DNA of 64,000 nucleotides from Maridesulfovibrio zosterae DSM 11974 (GCF_000425265.1 NZ_KE384343.1:236774-300773), one strand, 5' to 3'; positions 35,628 to 49,160 are shown, counted from the stretch's first letter. The notes: generated from the sequence alone by a model not told the origin. Numbers and translations are program-made.

Positions 35628-36947
35628 ATGGCTCTTTTTACTAAACAGGAAGCTCTTGATTATCATTCCGAGGGCAGAAAAGGTAAGATTGAAGTTGTGC
35701 CTGTAAAACCATGTGCGACTCAGAAACATCTCTCCATGGCCTACAGCCCAGGTGTGGCTGAGGCGTGTCTGGCAATAGCTGAAGACAAAGAAAAATCATA
35801 TCTTTATACTGGACGTGGAAACCTTGTTGCTGTTGTTTCCAACGGTACAGCTGTACTTGGCCTTGGTAATATCGGCCCTGAAGCAGGTAAGCCTGTAATG
35901 GAAGGTAAAGGGGTTCTCTTCAAAGTTTTCGCTGATGTAGATGTTTTCGATATCAATCTTGATGTCACTGATCCTGATGAACTCTGCAATATTGTTAAAG
36001 CTCTCGAACCTACTTTCGGCGGCATCAATCTTGAAGATATCAAGGCTCCTGAGTGTTTCTACATCGAAGAAAAACTCAAAAAAGAAATGAATATTCCTGT
36101 CTTTCATGATGACCAGCATGGAACTGCTATTATTTCCGGTGCAGGACTGATTAATGCTGCTGAAATCACAGGTAAAAAAATAGAAGATATGCGCCTTGTT
36201 GTATCCGGCGCAGGAGCAGCTGCAGTTGCCTGCACAAACTTCTATATGTCACTTGGTATTAAACGTGAGAATGTTGCTATGTTTGACTCCCGTGGGCATA
36301 TCAACAAAAGCCGTGAAGGACTCAACGCACAGAAACAGGAATTTGCTACTGACAAGGAATATAAAGATCTTGCAGATGCAATGAATGGTGCTGACCTGTT
36401 CCTGGGACTTTCTGTAAAAGGCATGGTTACCAAAGATATGGTAAAATCCATGGCTGACTCTCCTATCATTTTTGCTTGTGCAAATCCTGACCCTGAAATC
36501 AGTTACACTGATGCTAAAGAAGCCCGCCCTGATGCAATCATGGGGACCGGACGTTCTGATTATCCTAATCAGGTTAATAACGTTCTTGGCTTTCCTTTCA
36601 TTTTCAGGGGAGCTTTGGATGTACAGGCTACATCTATCAATGAAGAAATGAAAATTGCCGCAGCTAAAGCTCTTGCTGCTTTGGCAAAAGAACCGGCTCC
36701 AGACTATGTTTGTGAAGCTTATGGAGTTGATAAGCTGGAATTCGGCATTGACTACATTATTCCTAAACCGCTTGACCTGCGTTTGATCGAATTCGAATCA
36801 GCTGCTGTTGCTCAGGCTGCAATGGATACCGGAGTTGCCCGCAAAAAAATCGACATTGAAGAATACAAAAAAGAACTTCGCGAGCGTCTGGCTGCTTCCA
36901 GAGTACGTGTTGGTGATTTTATTAAGTCTTATAATCTCGATTTCTAG
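35628..36947 (+). CDS. NAD(P)-dependent malic enzyme (short form)
   Basis: A 439-aa enzyme for oxidative decarboxylation of malate to pyruvate. N-terminal landmarks are [35 protein letters not shown], the metal-site [12 protein letters not shown] and [12 protein letters not shown]. The NAD(P) fold has [15 protein letters not shown], and [15 protein letters not shown] is near the end. The length matches the short malic enzymes without a phosphotransacetylase-like tail. The cofactor cannot be fixed by eye. AAGGAG precedes ATG 35628. It would turn malate made by fumarase into pyruvate, feeding PFOR. Confidence 0.95.
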   Translation: MALFTKQEALDYHSEGRKGKIEVVPVKPCATQKHLSMAYSPGVAEACLAIAEDKEKSYLYTGRGNLVAVVSNGTAVLGLGNIGPEAGKPVMEGKGVLFKVFADVDVFDINLDVTDPDELCNIVKALEPTFGGINLEDIKAPECFYIEEKLKKEMNIPVFHDDQHGTAIISGAGLINAAEITGKKIEDMRLVVSGAGAAAVACTNFYMSLGIKRENVAMFDSRGHINKSREGLNAQKQEFATDKEYKDLADAMNGADLFLGLSVKGMVTKDMVKSMADSPIIFACANPDPEISYTDAKEARPDAIMGTGRSDYPNQVNNVLGFPFIFRGALDVQATSINEEMKIAAAKALAALAKEPAPDYVCEAYGVDKLEFGIDYIIPKPLDLRLIEFESAAVAQAAMDTGVARKKIDIEEYKKELRERLAASRVRVGDFIKSYNLDF

Positions 36948-36970
36948 TTTTATAAGAATTGTGTGAACCT

Positions 36971-37002
36971 CTCTCCCGGATTCGTGAGGGAATTCGGGAG
37001 AG
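36971..37002 (+). terminator. Hairpin between malic enzyme and the dicarboxylate transporter
   Basis: CTCTCCCGGATTC pairs with GAATTCGGGAGAG with one wobble, around a 6-base loop. There is no strong T-run, so it may only partly stop transcription into the transporter gene. Confidence 0.5.
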
Positions 37003-37149
37003 ATAAAATATGTGATGAGGTCCAGTATGTAAGTATCGGCGGTCTGACCGGATTAGGCAGGATGTTTCAACTTGCGCTGACAACCCGCATAGCGGGGCTT
37101 GCTGAAGCATTTTTTCCGGTAACTCTGCCACAAGCTCAAGTGAGGGACT

Positions 37150-38682
37150 ATGAGCGATCCAAAAGACAGTGGTAACGGACGTAAAATCGGTTTTTTTCTG
37201 GGGCCGATAGTTTTCCTGCTCATGCTTTTCATACCTACTCCAGAAGGTATGGAACCGAATGCCTGGAAAGTTGCTGCTGTAACAGCGCTTATGGCTATCT
37301 GGTGGATAACTGAAGCTATTCCAATTCCTGCAACTTCGCTTATACCTATTGCTTTATTTCCGCTCCTGGGCGTTATGAAATCAGCTGCGGCATGTTCGCC
37401 CTACGCAAATCATCTGATCTATCTCTTTATGGGTGGCTTTTTTCTGGCTGTCACCATGGAAAGATGGAACCTCCACAGACGTATAGCTCTACATACAATT
37501 AAAACTGTCGGTACCAGTCCGGGGCGTATGATTCTCGGGTTTATGATAGCGACCGGTTTTCTTTCCATGTGGGTCTCAAATACTGCAACAACAATGATGA
37601 TGGTTCCAATCGGTCTGGCTGTTATTCAGCAGGCGACCGGTTTTGATTCCAAAGACCTTAGAGCTTGTGCTACCTCAGGGCCCGAGTCCAACTTTGGTAA
37701 ATGTCTGATGCTCGGTATTGCTTATGCTGCATCCATGGGTGGTGTGGGTACTATTATTGGTACTCCTCCTAACACTGTTATGGTCGGCATGGTTGATAAA
37801 ATGTATGGCGTGCAGATCGGATTTGGACAGTGGATGGTTTACGGCGTACCTTTGGCCGTGATCATGATAGGTGTATCCTGGTGGATTTTGACTCAGATTT
37901 TGTTTCCTGCCAAAGGGCTTGAACTTGCTGGTGGCGAAGCAATTATTGATAGTGAAATCGCGAAACTTGGGCCTATGTCCAAGGAAGAAAAATATATCGT
38001 GATAGTAGGCTGTTTTGTCGCTGCATTCTGGCTTTCACGTGGCTTTATGAAACCTGTTGTTAAAGATTTCTGGCCTAACTTTGGTTATATTCATGATGCT
38101 ACTATCGGTATTCTCGGTTCTTTAGTTCTTTTTGCTATCCCGACCAATTTCAAGAAGGGTGAATTTCTTCTTGACTGGAAGACAGCAGTAAAAATTCCCT
38201 GGGATGTAATTCTGCTCTTCGGTGGTGGTCTGGCAATAGCTAATGGTTTTTCAAAAACAGGTCTGGCCAGCTACATTGCTTCCAGATTGACAATGCTTGA
38301 TGGTATGACGCTTCTGATGTTCGTTGGTGTGGTTGTTGTTATCACAATTTTCCTTACGGAAATCACTTCTAACACCGCAACAGCAACTCTACTTGTTCCT
38401 ATTATGGGCAGTGCCGCAATCGCTATGGGGGTCAACCCGCTGGCAACAATTGTCGGTGCATGTGTCGCAGCATCCTTTGCATTCATGCTTCCTGTTGCAA
38501 CTCCGCCTAACGCAGTTGTTTTCGGTAGTGGATGTGTGTCGATTAAACAGATGGCTGCAGCAGGATTCTGGCTGAATCTTTTCGGTGCGGTCCTGATTAC
38601 TTTATCCGTTGTTTATGCTCTTCCGCTTCTTTGGGGCATAAATCTTACTGTGCTTCCTGACTGGGCTGTAATGCCCAAGTAA
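37150..38682 (+). CDS. DASS (SLC13) family dicarboxylate transporter
   Basis: A 510-aa protein with about 11-12 membrane segments. The divalent anion:Na+ symporter signatures are present: the SNTATTMMMVPIGLAV motif in the first half and TSNTATATLLVPIMGSAA in the second (SNT motifs), each followed by a Pro-rich turn (GTPPNTVMVG and VATPPNAVVFG). Members import succinate, fumarate, malate or sulfate with Na+. The gene cluster points to C4-dicarboxylates. GAGGG lies 4 bases before ATG 37150. It ends the cluster at the 38695 terminator. Confidence 0.94.
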   Translation: MSDPKDSGNGRKIGFFLGPIVFLLMLFIPTPEGMEPNAWKVAAVTALMAIWWITEAIPIPATSLIPIALFPLLGVMKSAAACSPYANHLIYLFMGGFFLAVTMERWNLHRRIALHTIKTVGTSPGRMILGFMIATGFLSMWVSNTATTMMMVPIGLAVIQQATGFDSKDLRACATSGPESNFGKCLMLGIAYAASMGGVGTIIGTPPNTVMVGMVDKMYGVQIGFGQWMVYGVPLAVIMIGVSWWILTQILFPAKGLELAGGEAIIDSEIAKLGPMSKEEKYIVIVGCFVAAFWLSRGFMKPVVKDFWPNFGYIHDATIGILGSLVLFAIPTNFKKGEFLLDWKTAVKIPWDVILLFGGGLAIANGFSKTGLASYIASRLTMLDGMTLLMFVGVVVVITIFLTEITSNTATATLLVPIMGSAAIAMGVNPLATIVGACVAASFAFMLPVATPPNAVVFGSGCVSIKQMAAAGFWLNLFGAVLITLSVVYALPLLWGINLTVLPDWAVMPK

Positions 38683-38694
38683 TACCTCCCCTGT

Positions 38695-38721
38695 ATCCGG
38701 GCGGGGTTGTCTCGCCCGGAT
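38695..38721 (+). terminator. Terminator of the C4-dicarboxylate cluster
   Basis: ATCCGGGCG pairs with CGCCCGGAT around a 9-base loop, followed by CTGTTTCTAAATTTT. Confidence 0.85.
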
Positions 38722-39362
38722 CTGTTTCTAAATTTTCAACAGTTTTTCTATTTTACTCTGCGGCTCAATAGCCATGGGTTCTATACGTGCGCCTAGAAAA
38801 CGGATTTAAATTTGTCCAGATCAGTCATGCAGGGTGAATTAGCAAACTTAAGAGATTATTAGTTTGTTATGATTGCATTGAAATCAGGATTTGACTGGTC
38901 AGGAGAAAATGGCTTTCTCTTTTTGTTATAATATAGACTTAATCCTCTCCCGCAACAAAGTGGATAGTCTTCAGCATAAGTGGAAGGCCAAAGGAGAATT
39001 TCCGGGAAATACACTTATCTGTCAGCTTCTTGTTAAACGGGTTGTGATACTGCAACTTCAGCAGCTTGGCGGACCTCATCAGCACCTCCTGTGTATTCTT
39101 TCCGGGAATTCTTCTTAAAAATATCCAACCATTTTAAGGTCGAGTTTCTATAGTATTCTCCAAATCATTTTTTTGAAATATACAAATGAATCTAATGGTA
39201 TTTAGATCTAAAAATATGTCTTTGCGAATAGGTACTATAATACAAAATCATCATGCTGATTCCGAAAATATAAAAATAGAAATGATAACCTTAGAGTCGT
39301 GATTATTGAGAGAACTTCTGTTATTAATTATTGCCAAGCATTCTATTTAATCAGGAGAGATA
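38722..39362. other. Intergenic region with one doubtful small ORF
   Basis: About 640 bases. A frame starting at ATG 38909 (MAFSFCYNID) has CAGGAG close upstream and runs 69 codons to 39118. Its product has no recognised domain and a composition that does not look convincingly coding. The remaining ~240 bases before pta are AT-rich and probably hold its promoter. Confidence 0.35.
38909..39118 (+). CDS. Doubtful small ORF (69 aa)
   Basis: It has a good ribosome binding site (CAGGAG) but the product is not recognised. It has a Leu/Gln/His-rich end (LQLQQLGGPHQHLLC). It could be a real small protein or a decayed gene piece. Confidence 0.2.
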   Translation: MAFSFCYNIDLILSRNKVDSLQHKWKAKGEFPGNTLICQLLVKRVVILQLQQLGGPHQHLLCILSGNSS

Positions 39363-41483
39363 ATGTCGAAAAGTTTGTACATAGCAGCCACAGAGGCTCG
39401 CAGTGGTAAATCAGCGATTGTTTTAGGGGTTATGCAGTTACTGCTTACTCATTTGCGTAAGGTAGCTATTTTCAGGCCTATTATTCATGATAACTTACGT
39501 GGGAGAGACCATGACATAGATCTGATCCTTCGTCATTTCAATCTCTCACAGGACTATGCTACGACTTATGCCTATACTCAGAGTCAGGCTACTCGTATGC
39601 TAAATGACGGTAAGCATTCTCTGCTTATGGAAAATATTCTTGAGAAGTTTAAAAAACTGGAAGAGAAATATGATTTTATCCTATGCGAGGGTACTGACTA
39701 TCTTGGCGGTGAAGCTGCTCTTGAATTTGATATGAATCTTGATGTCGTAGGGAATTTAGGTTGTCCTGTTTTAGCTGTACTTAATGCAATGAACAGTGAT
39801 GAAGATGAAGTTTGTGATCTAGCTATCCGTACAGTTGATATTTTTGAGGAAAAAGGTCTGGATGTAATTTCTGTAATGGTTAATAGGGCTTCAAGAAAGT
39901 TTGATGCTGACTTGAAAGACAGAATCAAATCTGGCTTTAAAGGCGAAAGTAAGCCTCTTGTTTATATTCTTCCGGATGACAAAAGACTTGGCAACCCGAC
40001 AATGAAAGATGTCGTCAAATGGCTGGACTGTACTGTGCTTTACGGTCGGGACAGATTGGATACCCCTATTGATAATTATGTTGTTGCAGCTATGCAGATT
40101 GAGAACTTTCTTAAGTATGTTAATGAAGGAAGTCTGATCATTACCCCCGGAGACAGGTCTGATATTATCCTGGCAGGGCTTGCATCACGGCTATCCGATG
40201 CATATCCGAATATTGCCGGTGTGCTGTTGACTGGCGGTATCCGCCCTGCAATGACTATTCATCACTTGATTGAGGGGTGGAAGGGGGTTCCGCTGCCTAT
40301 TCTGGTTGCACCTGATCATACACACAAAACAGCCCAGATTCTTCGTGGTCTGCATGGTACCATTGATCCTGAAAATCAGGTCAAGGTACTCTCGGCAATG
40401 GGGTTATTTGAAACATGTGTTGATTCACATGAATTGCAGCAGAAACTTGTTTCAACCATATCTACACGTATCACCCCTTTTATGTTCGAACATACTCTGC
40501 TTCATAAGGCTCGTGAGTGTAAACAGCATATTGTTCTACCCGAGGGGGGCGAAGAACGTATTTTACGTGCAGCTGATATTTTACGCCGTCGTGATGTTGT
40601 AAAAATTACTCTGCTTGGTAATGAAGAGGTAGTTCGCCGGGTCGCCTCTAATATTGATATAGATTTAGACGGAATTAATGTAGTTGATCCAGTCAAATCA
40701 GATCTTTTTGATGGTTTTGTTAATGAATATTATGAACTACGAAAGCATAAATGTATAATGAAGGACGATGCCCGTGACCGTATGACCGACCCAACCTATT
40801 TCGGGACTATGATGGTTTACACCGGAATGGCTGACGGCATGGTTTCAGGTTCAATAACAACTACGGCACAAACGATACGGCCTGCATTCGAGTTTATTAA
40901 AACTAAGCCCGGTGTTTCTATTGTATCCAGTGTTTTTCTTATGTGTCAGGATGATAAGGTTATGGCATACGGTGATTGTGCTGTTAATCCTAATCCTAAT
41001 GCAGAACAGCTTGCAGCCATCGCGATCAGTTCAGCTCATACTGCTTCTATTTTCGGAATTGATCCAAAAGTGGCTATGCTGTCTTATTCAACCGGTGAGT
41101 CCGGCAGCGGGCAGTCTGTGGATAAGGTCAAAGAGGCAACAAGACTTATAAGAACGATGGCTCCTGATCTGGCTGTAGAAGGCCCTCTTCAGTTTGACGC
41201 TGCTGTTGATCCTGATGTTGCAGCTGACCTTATGCCGGAAAGTAAAGTTGCGGGACAGGCTACAGTCCTTATTTTTCCTGATCTTAATACAGGTAATAAT
41301 ACTTACAAGGCCGTGCAGCGATCTCAACCGGAGTCTGTCGCAATAGGGCCTGTTTTACAGGGACTCAATAAACCTGTGAATGATCTCAGCCGAGGTTGTA
41401 CGGTGCGCGATATAGTTAATACTGTCGCAATAACAGCTATTCAGGCGATTGCTGATAAAGGGCAATCGAAGAAAAGTTCATAG
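39363..41483 (+). CDS. pta: Phosphate acetyltransferase, long form
   Basis: A 706-aa three-part enzyme that makes acetyl phosphate from acetyl-CoA. Residues 1-~220 are an AAA_26/BioD-like domain (ATEARSGKSAIVLGVM, a P-loop-like start). A DRTGG domain follows (~225-340, with VLLTGGIRPAMTIHH). The C-terminal catalytic PTA domain (~375-700) has PEGGEERILRAADIL, TYFGTMMVYTGMADGMVSGSITTTAQTIRPAF, YSTGESGSG and FPDLNTGNNTYKAVQR. AGGAGA lies 5 bases before ATG 39363. No acetate kinase gene follows; PFOR does instead. Confidence 0.96.
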   Translation: MSKSLYIAATEARSGKSAIVLGVMQLLLTHLRKVAIFRPIIHDNLRGRDHDIDLILRHFNLSQDYATTYAYTQSQATRMLNDGKHSLLMENILEKFKKLEEKYDFILCEGTDYLGGEAALEFDMNLDVVGNLGCPVLAVLNAMNSDEDEVCDLAIRTVDIFEEKGLDVISVMVNRASRKFDADLKDRIKSGFKGESKPLVYILPDDKRLGNPTMKDVVKWLDCTVLYGRDRLDTPIDNYVVAAMQIENFLKYVNEGSLIITPGDRSDIILAGLASRLSDAYPNIAGVLLTGGIRPAMTIHHLIEGWKGVPLPILVAPDHTHKTAQILRGLHGTIDPENQVKVLSAMGLFETCVDSHELQQKLVSTISTRITPFMFEHTLLHKARECKQHIVLPEGGEERILRAADILRRRDVVKITLLGNEEVVRRVASNIDIDLDGINVVDPVKSDLFDGFVNEYYELRKHKCIMKDDARDRMTDPTYFGTMMVYTGMADGMVSGSITTTAQTIRPAFEFIKTKPGVSIVSSVFLMCQDDKVMAYGDCAVNPNPNAEQLAAIAISSAHTASIFGIDPKVAMLSYSTGESGSGQSVDKVKEATRLIRTMAPDLAVEGPLQFDAAVDPDVAADLMPESKVAGQATVLIFPDLNTGNNTYKAVQRSQPESVAIGPVLQGLNKPVNDLSRGCTVRDIVNTVAITAIQAIADKGQSKKSS

Positions 41484-41708
41484 GATGTGATATTTTTTAA
41501 TATATTTATTTTTGTTATTGAATGCGCTTTCAAGACCTTTTTCCGGCCTCTGAAATACAGAATACTGCGTTAAAAGTATAAGTGTTTCAGGTAACTTGAA
41601 TGGTTGATCAATTTTTTTACACATATCGGTCATGAAGCGGTCAAATACGGGTAGGCAATGTGTATTGACCTATGCTACATTGTGCCCTGCACGCCTTCCA
41701 AACCATAA

Positions 41709-45251
<3,543 letters not shown>

Positions 45252-45285
45252 TCAAAGATTATAGCTTGAGTCCTTTATAAAGTAT

Positions 45286-45320
45286 GCCCCCGTTTCCTGT
45301 TAATGGATGCGGGGGCTTTT
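45286..45320. terminator. Terminator after PFOR
   Basis: GCCCCCG pairs with CGGGGGC, with an extra inner pair, then TTTTCTTAT. Confidence 0.85.
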
Positions 45321-45407
45321 CTTATATGAGATACGAATCGTATTATAATCCATCTATATTTTCATCTTATGGATTTATTGTCATAAATTTTATGCTACTG
45401 ATTTTAA

Positions 45408-46313
45408 TCAGCCTTTACCTTTGGTTTTTGTCTTACCCGGTTTAGCATTTTTTTCAATAAATTCAATAAGTTTTCCAGCAACATCAGTTCCAGTTGTTTT
45501 TTCAATCCCTTCAAGACCAGGTGATGAATTTACTTCCATAACAACAGGACCATGATTTGACCGGAGAATATCTACTCCGCAAAATCCTAATCCCATGATT
45601 TTGGCGCTACGCATAGCGGTAGATCTTTCTTCAGGAGTAATACGGACTTGGCTTGCATGCCCTCCTTGATGAAGATTAGAACGGAAATCTCCTTCACGTC
45701 CCTGCCTTTTCATGGAAGCTATAACTTTATCACCGATTACAAGACATCTTATGTCAGAGCCTGATGCCTCGGAAATAAACTCTTGTACAAGTATATTGGC
45801 TTCAAGGCCTTTGAATGCCTCAATAATACTGGCAGCTGTGCCTCTTGTTTCTGCAAGAACAACACCTTTACCCTGTGTACCTTCCAGAAGTTTGATTACA
45901 AGAGGAGCTCCTCCTACTGTATCAATAAGATCTTCAGTATATTGAGTGGAGTGGGCAAAAGCCGTGACCGGAAGCCCGATCCCTTTTCTGGCCAATAGTT
46001 GGAGACTACGCAGTTTGTCGCGTGAGCGGCTGATTGCAACTGATTCATTGACGCAATAAACTCCCATCATCTCAAACTGTCTTACAACGGAACAGCCATA
46101 AAAAGTTACAGAAGCTCCAATACGTGGAATGATAGCATCAAAACCTTCAAGTTTTTTACCTTTGTAAAGTATACTAGGATTATGAGACGTTATATTCATA
46201 TAACATTTCAGCGGGTTTATAACGCTGACATCATGTCCCCGTTTAATGCAGGATTCTACCAGTGATTTGGTAGAGTACAGTTCTTTATTGCGTGAAAGAA
46301 TACCTATTTTCAT
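45408..46313 (-). CDS. rimK: RimK-type glutamate ligase (ATP-grasp)
   Basis: A 301-aa ATP-grasp enzyme. The N-terminal region ([17 protein letters not shown]) matches RimK. The ATP-grasp core has [20 protein letters not shown] (glycine-rich phosphate loop), [29 protein letters not shown] and [26 protein letters not shown] (metal-binding Glu and Asn). E. coli RimK adds glutamates to the end of ribosomal protein S6 and can make poly-alpha-glutamate. The basic tail KTKTKGKG is unusual but short. TGGAG precedes ATG 46313. It lies 21 bases after the RimB-like gene, so the two form an operon. Confidence 0.93.
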   Translation of the reverse strand: MKIGILSRNKELYSTKSLVESCIKRGHDVSVINPLKCYMNITSHNPSILYKGKKLEGFDAIIPRIGASVTFYGCSVVRQFEMMGVYCVNESVAISRSRDKLRSLQLLARKGIGLPVTAFAHSTQYTEDLIDTVGGAPLVIKLLEGTQGKGVVLAETRGTAASIIEAFKGLEANILVQEFISEASGSDIRCLVIGDKVIASMKRQGREGDFRSNLHQGGHASQVRITPEERSTAMRSAKIMGLGFCGVDILRSNHGPVVMEVNSSPGLEGIEKTTGTDVAGKLIEFIEKNAKPGKTKTKGKG

Positions 46314-46334
46314 GTTAGTCTCCAGTCTAAAAAA

Positions 46335-46805
46335 TCAATTATCATATATAGTAGCAAGTTTTTTACCAAGAATATATGATTTCGAAGGATCAACGATAAG
46401 CCTGTTCTCCATGGCTTTTCGTCCTAAAAGCATACGGAATTTCATAGAGTCACGGTCTGTTAGAGTCAGCTCTATGTTCCATGTCATGTTTCCGAGGTTT
46501 ATAGGAGTGCATATTACCGGACGTTCTTCAGAAGTCCCTCCTGAGTTGGTAATACTACGAATATCAATAACCGGGGCTTCACAGAAAATCGCAATATCTG
46601 TACGTTTAGGTGCCGGATGAATTCCAAACTTTATCCATTGTTCACCATTTCTCTTGAACAACTTATGTTCGAAAGAGTGAAGGCAGGAAGTCCGTGCACC
46701 AGTGTCTGTCTTAAATTTTATAGCTGGAATATTCAGCTCTGGAAAAAAAGCCCATTCACGCCAGCCTATTACTGTTCTGCCGTAACTGTTTACGGGATGT
46801 TCCAT
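46335..46805 (-). CDS. rimB: RimB-like retropepsin / ATP-dependent zinc protease family
   Basis: A 156-aa protein of the family often annotated as ATP-dependent zinc protease (retropepsin fold). The active-site-like motif is KFKTDTGARTSCLH (DTG), and the C-terminal part has the flap and RMLLGRKAM end typical of single-domain retropepsins. In Pseudomonas, RimB modulates RimK and is a protease of this family. AAAGGAAC precedes ATG 46805. It is first in the operon, followed by rimK. The name is inferred from the pairing. Confidence 0.82.
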   Translation of the reverse strand: MEHPVNSYGRTVIGWREWAFFPELNIPAIKFKTDTGARTSCLHSFEHKLFKRNGEQWIKFGIHPAPKRTDIAIFCEAPVIDIRSITNSGGTSEERPVICTPINLGNMTWNIELTLTDRDSMKFRMLLGRKAMENRLIVDPSKSYILGKKLATIYDN

Positions 46806-47088
46806 CAGTAGTTCCTTTAATCTTTTAACGCTCTAATTGACAGCACAATTAAGTATTTTGCAGATAAAATGATATAGCAGCAGTTAAGTAATGCCAACGA
46901 ACTCCTATTAATAGCGAGGTAGGGCATATAGTCTGAAGTTATGAAATGCAAGAGAAAAATATTAATATAATTAATGTCCAAGTCTAGTGAATATTCAAGA
47001 TATTATATCATATTAATTTCATATGCACAGCTTGCAAAAATGTATGTTTCAGGCAAAAACATAATCAAATATTTTTAAGGAGAATAAT

Positions 47089-47781
47089 TTGTCCGAAATT
47101 AGCGTAACTTCACCACTTGATGCAAAGGTTACTCATACAGCAGGTCTGATGTCAGGTTTGCTTGAAATGTATGATCCATCGCACATCGCGGTAGCCTGGA
47201 CAGGAGGTAAAGACTCCACTGTCGTGCTGGCTTTGTGGCGCGAAGTTTTGAAATCCAGGGAGATTGATACTCCTTTTGCTGTTTCGATCGATACAGGGGT
47301 TAAATTTCCCGAAGTAATGTCTTTCCGTGACAGACTTGCACATGAGTGGGGTGTTGAAGTCAAAATTATCAGGCCCGAGCTCGATATAGCAGATTATCCG
47401 GTAGCTGTAGATCCTGTTAAATGCTGCTCTGACTTAAAGATACAACCTTTGCAACGTGCAATTGAAAAATTTGAAATAGATCTGCTCATAACAGGTATTA
47501 GACGCGATGAACATCCTAGTAGAGCAAATCGTAATTATATTGAAGTCCGCACCGATCCTGATCACACCCTTTTTAATCCTATACTTGAATGGACTGAAAT
47601 GGATATCTGGTCATTCATTACAATGCATCAAATTCCGCATTGTGAATTATATAATATAGGATACCGCTCGCTTGGATGCAAACCATGTACTATGCTTGCA
47701 GGTGGTGGAAATGAGCGTGAAGGACGCAGTGCTGAAAAAGAAAAGAATTTGAAACTCTTAACCTCTCTAGGTTATTTTTAA
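47089..47781 (+). CDS. PAPS reductase/CysD-like PP-loop protein
   Basis: A 230-aa protein of the PAPS reductase (CysH/CysD/DndC-like) superfamily. The PP-loop is AWTGGKDSTVVLALW, where TGGKDS replaces SGGKDS. PVKCCSDLKIQPL holds a Cys pair, GIRRDEHPSR matches the R-D-E loop, and the end reads LGCKPCTMLAGGGNEREGRSA. The family adenylates or reduces sulfur groups. Sulfate reducers use APS reductase, so a role in ordinary PAPS reduction is doubtful; sulfurtransfer or tRNA/DNA modification is possible. The start is TTG 47089, with AAGGAG nine bases upstream. It is followed 27 bases later by the uracil-DNA glycosylase-like gene. Confidence 0.85.
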   Translation: MSEISVTSPLDAKVTHTAGLMSGLLEMYDPSHIAVAWTGGKDSTVVLALWREVLKSREIDTPFAVSIDTGVKFPEVMSFRDRLAHEWGVEVKIIRPELDIADYPVAVDPVKCCSDLKIQPLQRAIEKFEIDLLITGIRRDEHPSRANRNYIEVRTDPDHTLFNPILEWTEMDIWSFITMHQIPHCELYNIGYRSLGCKPCTMLAGGGNEREGRSAEKEKNLKLLTSLGYF

Positions 47782-47808
47782 ATAGAATTAATTTAAGGTC
47801 TTACTATA

Positions 47809-48516
47809 ATGAAAGTTAAATTTTGCGACTCAACATACAAAATGCATGAATCATGGGCAGATTTTTTTTCAATTCAGAAACTTGATGAACTGGAGAGTAT
47901 AGGAAAATCAATAGGTCATGATTTTACTCCTTCAGCTGAGCGTGTGCTGAGATTTTGTGAAGTTGATTTAAAGAAAATAGAAGTAATCATATTGGGGCAG
48001 GACCCCTATCCACAACCCGGAGTTGCTACAGGAAGATCATTCGAGGTAGGCAATATTGATAAATGGTCCGACCTTAAACGCAATGCTTCGTTAGTAAATA
48101 TTTTGAAATTGTTGCATAAAAACTATCTTCAGGCTGAAGAAACCGTTGGCATTGCAAAAATTCGTGATGATATTAATTCAGGTCACTTTCCTATCCTTCC
48201 CCCTAATAAGTTTTTTGATGATCTTGAGCAGCAAGGCGTATTGTTTCTAAACGCAGCGCTTACCTGCAGGATTATGAATTCCGGCAGTCATACAGATATC
48301 TGGCGTGATTTCTCAACGGATCTGTTGAAATTTATTTCTGCAAAGAATAATGCCTTATGGTTTCTGTGGGGCAAAGATGCACAGGAATTTTGCTCTTTCG
48401 TTCCTGAGTCCAATAAATTAACCAGCTATCATCCCCGCCTTTTTGATAAGAAACCCGGAGCGTTTCTTCACGAGAATCACTTTGCAAAATGCAAAAAAAT
48501 TAATTGGGTTAAATAA
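47809..48516 (+). CDS. Uracil-DNA glycosylase family 1-like protein (divergent)
   Basis: A 235-aa protein of the UDG superfamily. The water-activating motif is GQDPYPQPGVATGRSFEV, close to GQDPYH of Ung but with Pro in place of His. LFLNAALTCRIMNSGSHTD gives the uracil-binding Asn region, ALWFLWGKDAQEF the central strand, and SYHPRLF stands where Ung has HPSPLS. Ung removes uracil from DNA. The departures from the canonical motifs leave true Ung activity open. AAGG precedes ATG 47809. It is probably co-transcribed with the PAPS-reductase-like gene. Confidence 0.78.
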   Translation: MKVKFCDSTYKMHESWADFFSIQKLDELESIGKSIGHDFTPSAERVLRFCEVDLKKIEVIILGQDPYPQPGVATGRSFEVGNIDKWSDLKRNASLVNILKLLHKNYLQAEETVGIAKIRDDINSGHFPILPPNKFFDDLEQQGVLFLNAALTCRIMNSGSHTDIWRDFSTDLLKFISAKNNALWFLWGKDAQEFCSFVPESNKLTSYHPRLFDKKPGAFLHENHFAKCKKINWVK

Positions 48517-48674
48517 ACGTAAGTGTACTAAATATTACTTAATTTAGTTTGAGTATAAGAGTGAGGGGTGGATAATGTTAAGAAAACCCTCGCTAGTAAT
48601 TTAAGATGGTAATAGTTTGCAGTTAAGTGACAGAATGAATTCACCAGACTATCTCCGTAAAGCTTGATATCATA

Positions 48675-48703
48675 TTGACATGGGCCAAAATTGAACTTAG
48701 AAA
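48675..48703 (+). promoter_or_regulatory. Candidate promoter of the curli-like locus
   Basis: TTGACA (48675-48680) and TAGAAA (48698-48703) are separated by 17 bases, about 115 bases before ATG 48819. The -10 match is modest. The 300-base gap 48517-48818 holds no gene. Confidence 0.35.
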
Positions 48704-48818
48704 AAATAAGTTATAAATATGATATTAAGATTACTGTGCTGTAGAAACTAATGCTGTACATTTTATAGCTAATCAAAATCAATTTATGTCTAGTAAAATT
48801 AAGTTCGAGGGGAAGGGC

Positions 48819-49160
48819 ATGAGGAAGATAATATTTCTTTTGGTGAGTTTCATTTTGATGGCTCAATATTGTATTGCCGGACCTATGCAGGTTGATGGAG
48901 ATATTACCGTTGCAGGCAAAAATACGGGAGATGTAACCTCTGTTGGGGGTAAAGAGGCATACGTTTTGTGGGGAGCTATGAAGGTATCAGATGGTAATGT
49001 TAAGGATGCGAGTACTAATTTTGGTGGAGTAAATATTCATAATTCACATGTAAAGAGAAGTGATAAAATTACGGTTATTAATAACAATAGTGGAGGTGTT
49101 ACAAACATTGGAAAAAAAATCAATGTTGGTGGTGTCCAAATTGGAAGAAAATATGAATAG
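48819..49160 (+). CDS. Secreted Gly/Asn-rich small protein, candidate fibre subunit 1
   Basis: A 113-aa precursor. Residues 1-~20 are a signal peptide (MRKIIFLLVSFILMAQYCIA). The mature part begins GPMQVDGDITVAG and is a run of short alternating Val/Ile/Asn/Gly segments: GDVTSVGGKEA, GGVNIHNSHVKRSDKITVINN and GGVTNIGKKINVGGVQIG. Such strand-turn repeats suggest a beta-solenoid or amyloid-like fibre. ATG 48819 is chosen since it starts the signal peptide and GGGGAAGGG lies upstream; the frame opens at 48786. It is a paralogue of the next gene. I know no named family. Confidence 0.8.
   Translation: MRKIIFLLVSFILMAQYCIAGPMQVDGDITVAGKNTGDVTSVGGKEAYVLWGAMKVSDGNVKDASTNFGGVNIHNSHVKRSDKITVINNNSGGVTNIGKKINVGGVQIGRKYE

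Noticed and set aside
36963-37175. Open frame of 70 codons between malic enzyme and the transporter
   Set aside because: It overlaps a hairpin and the transporter start, and has no usual start signal or recognisable product.
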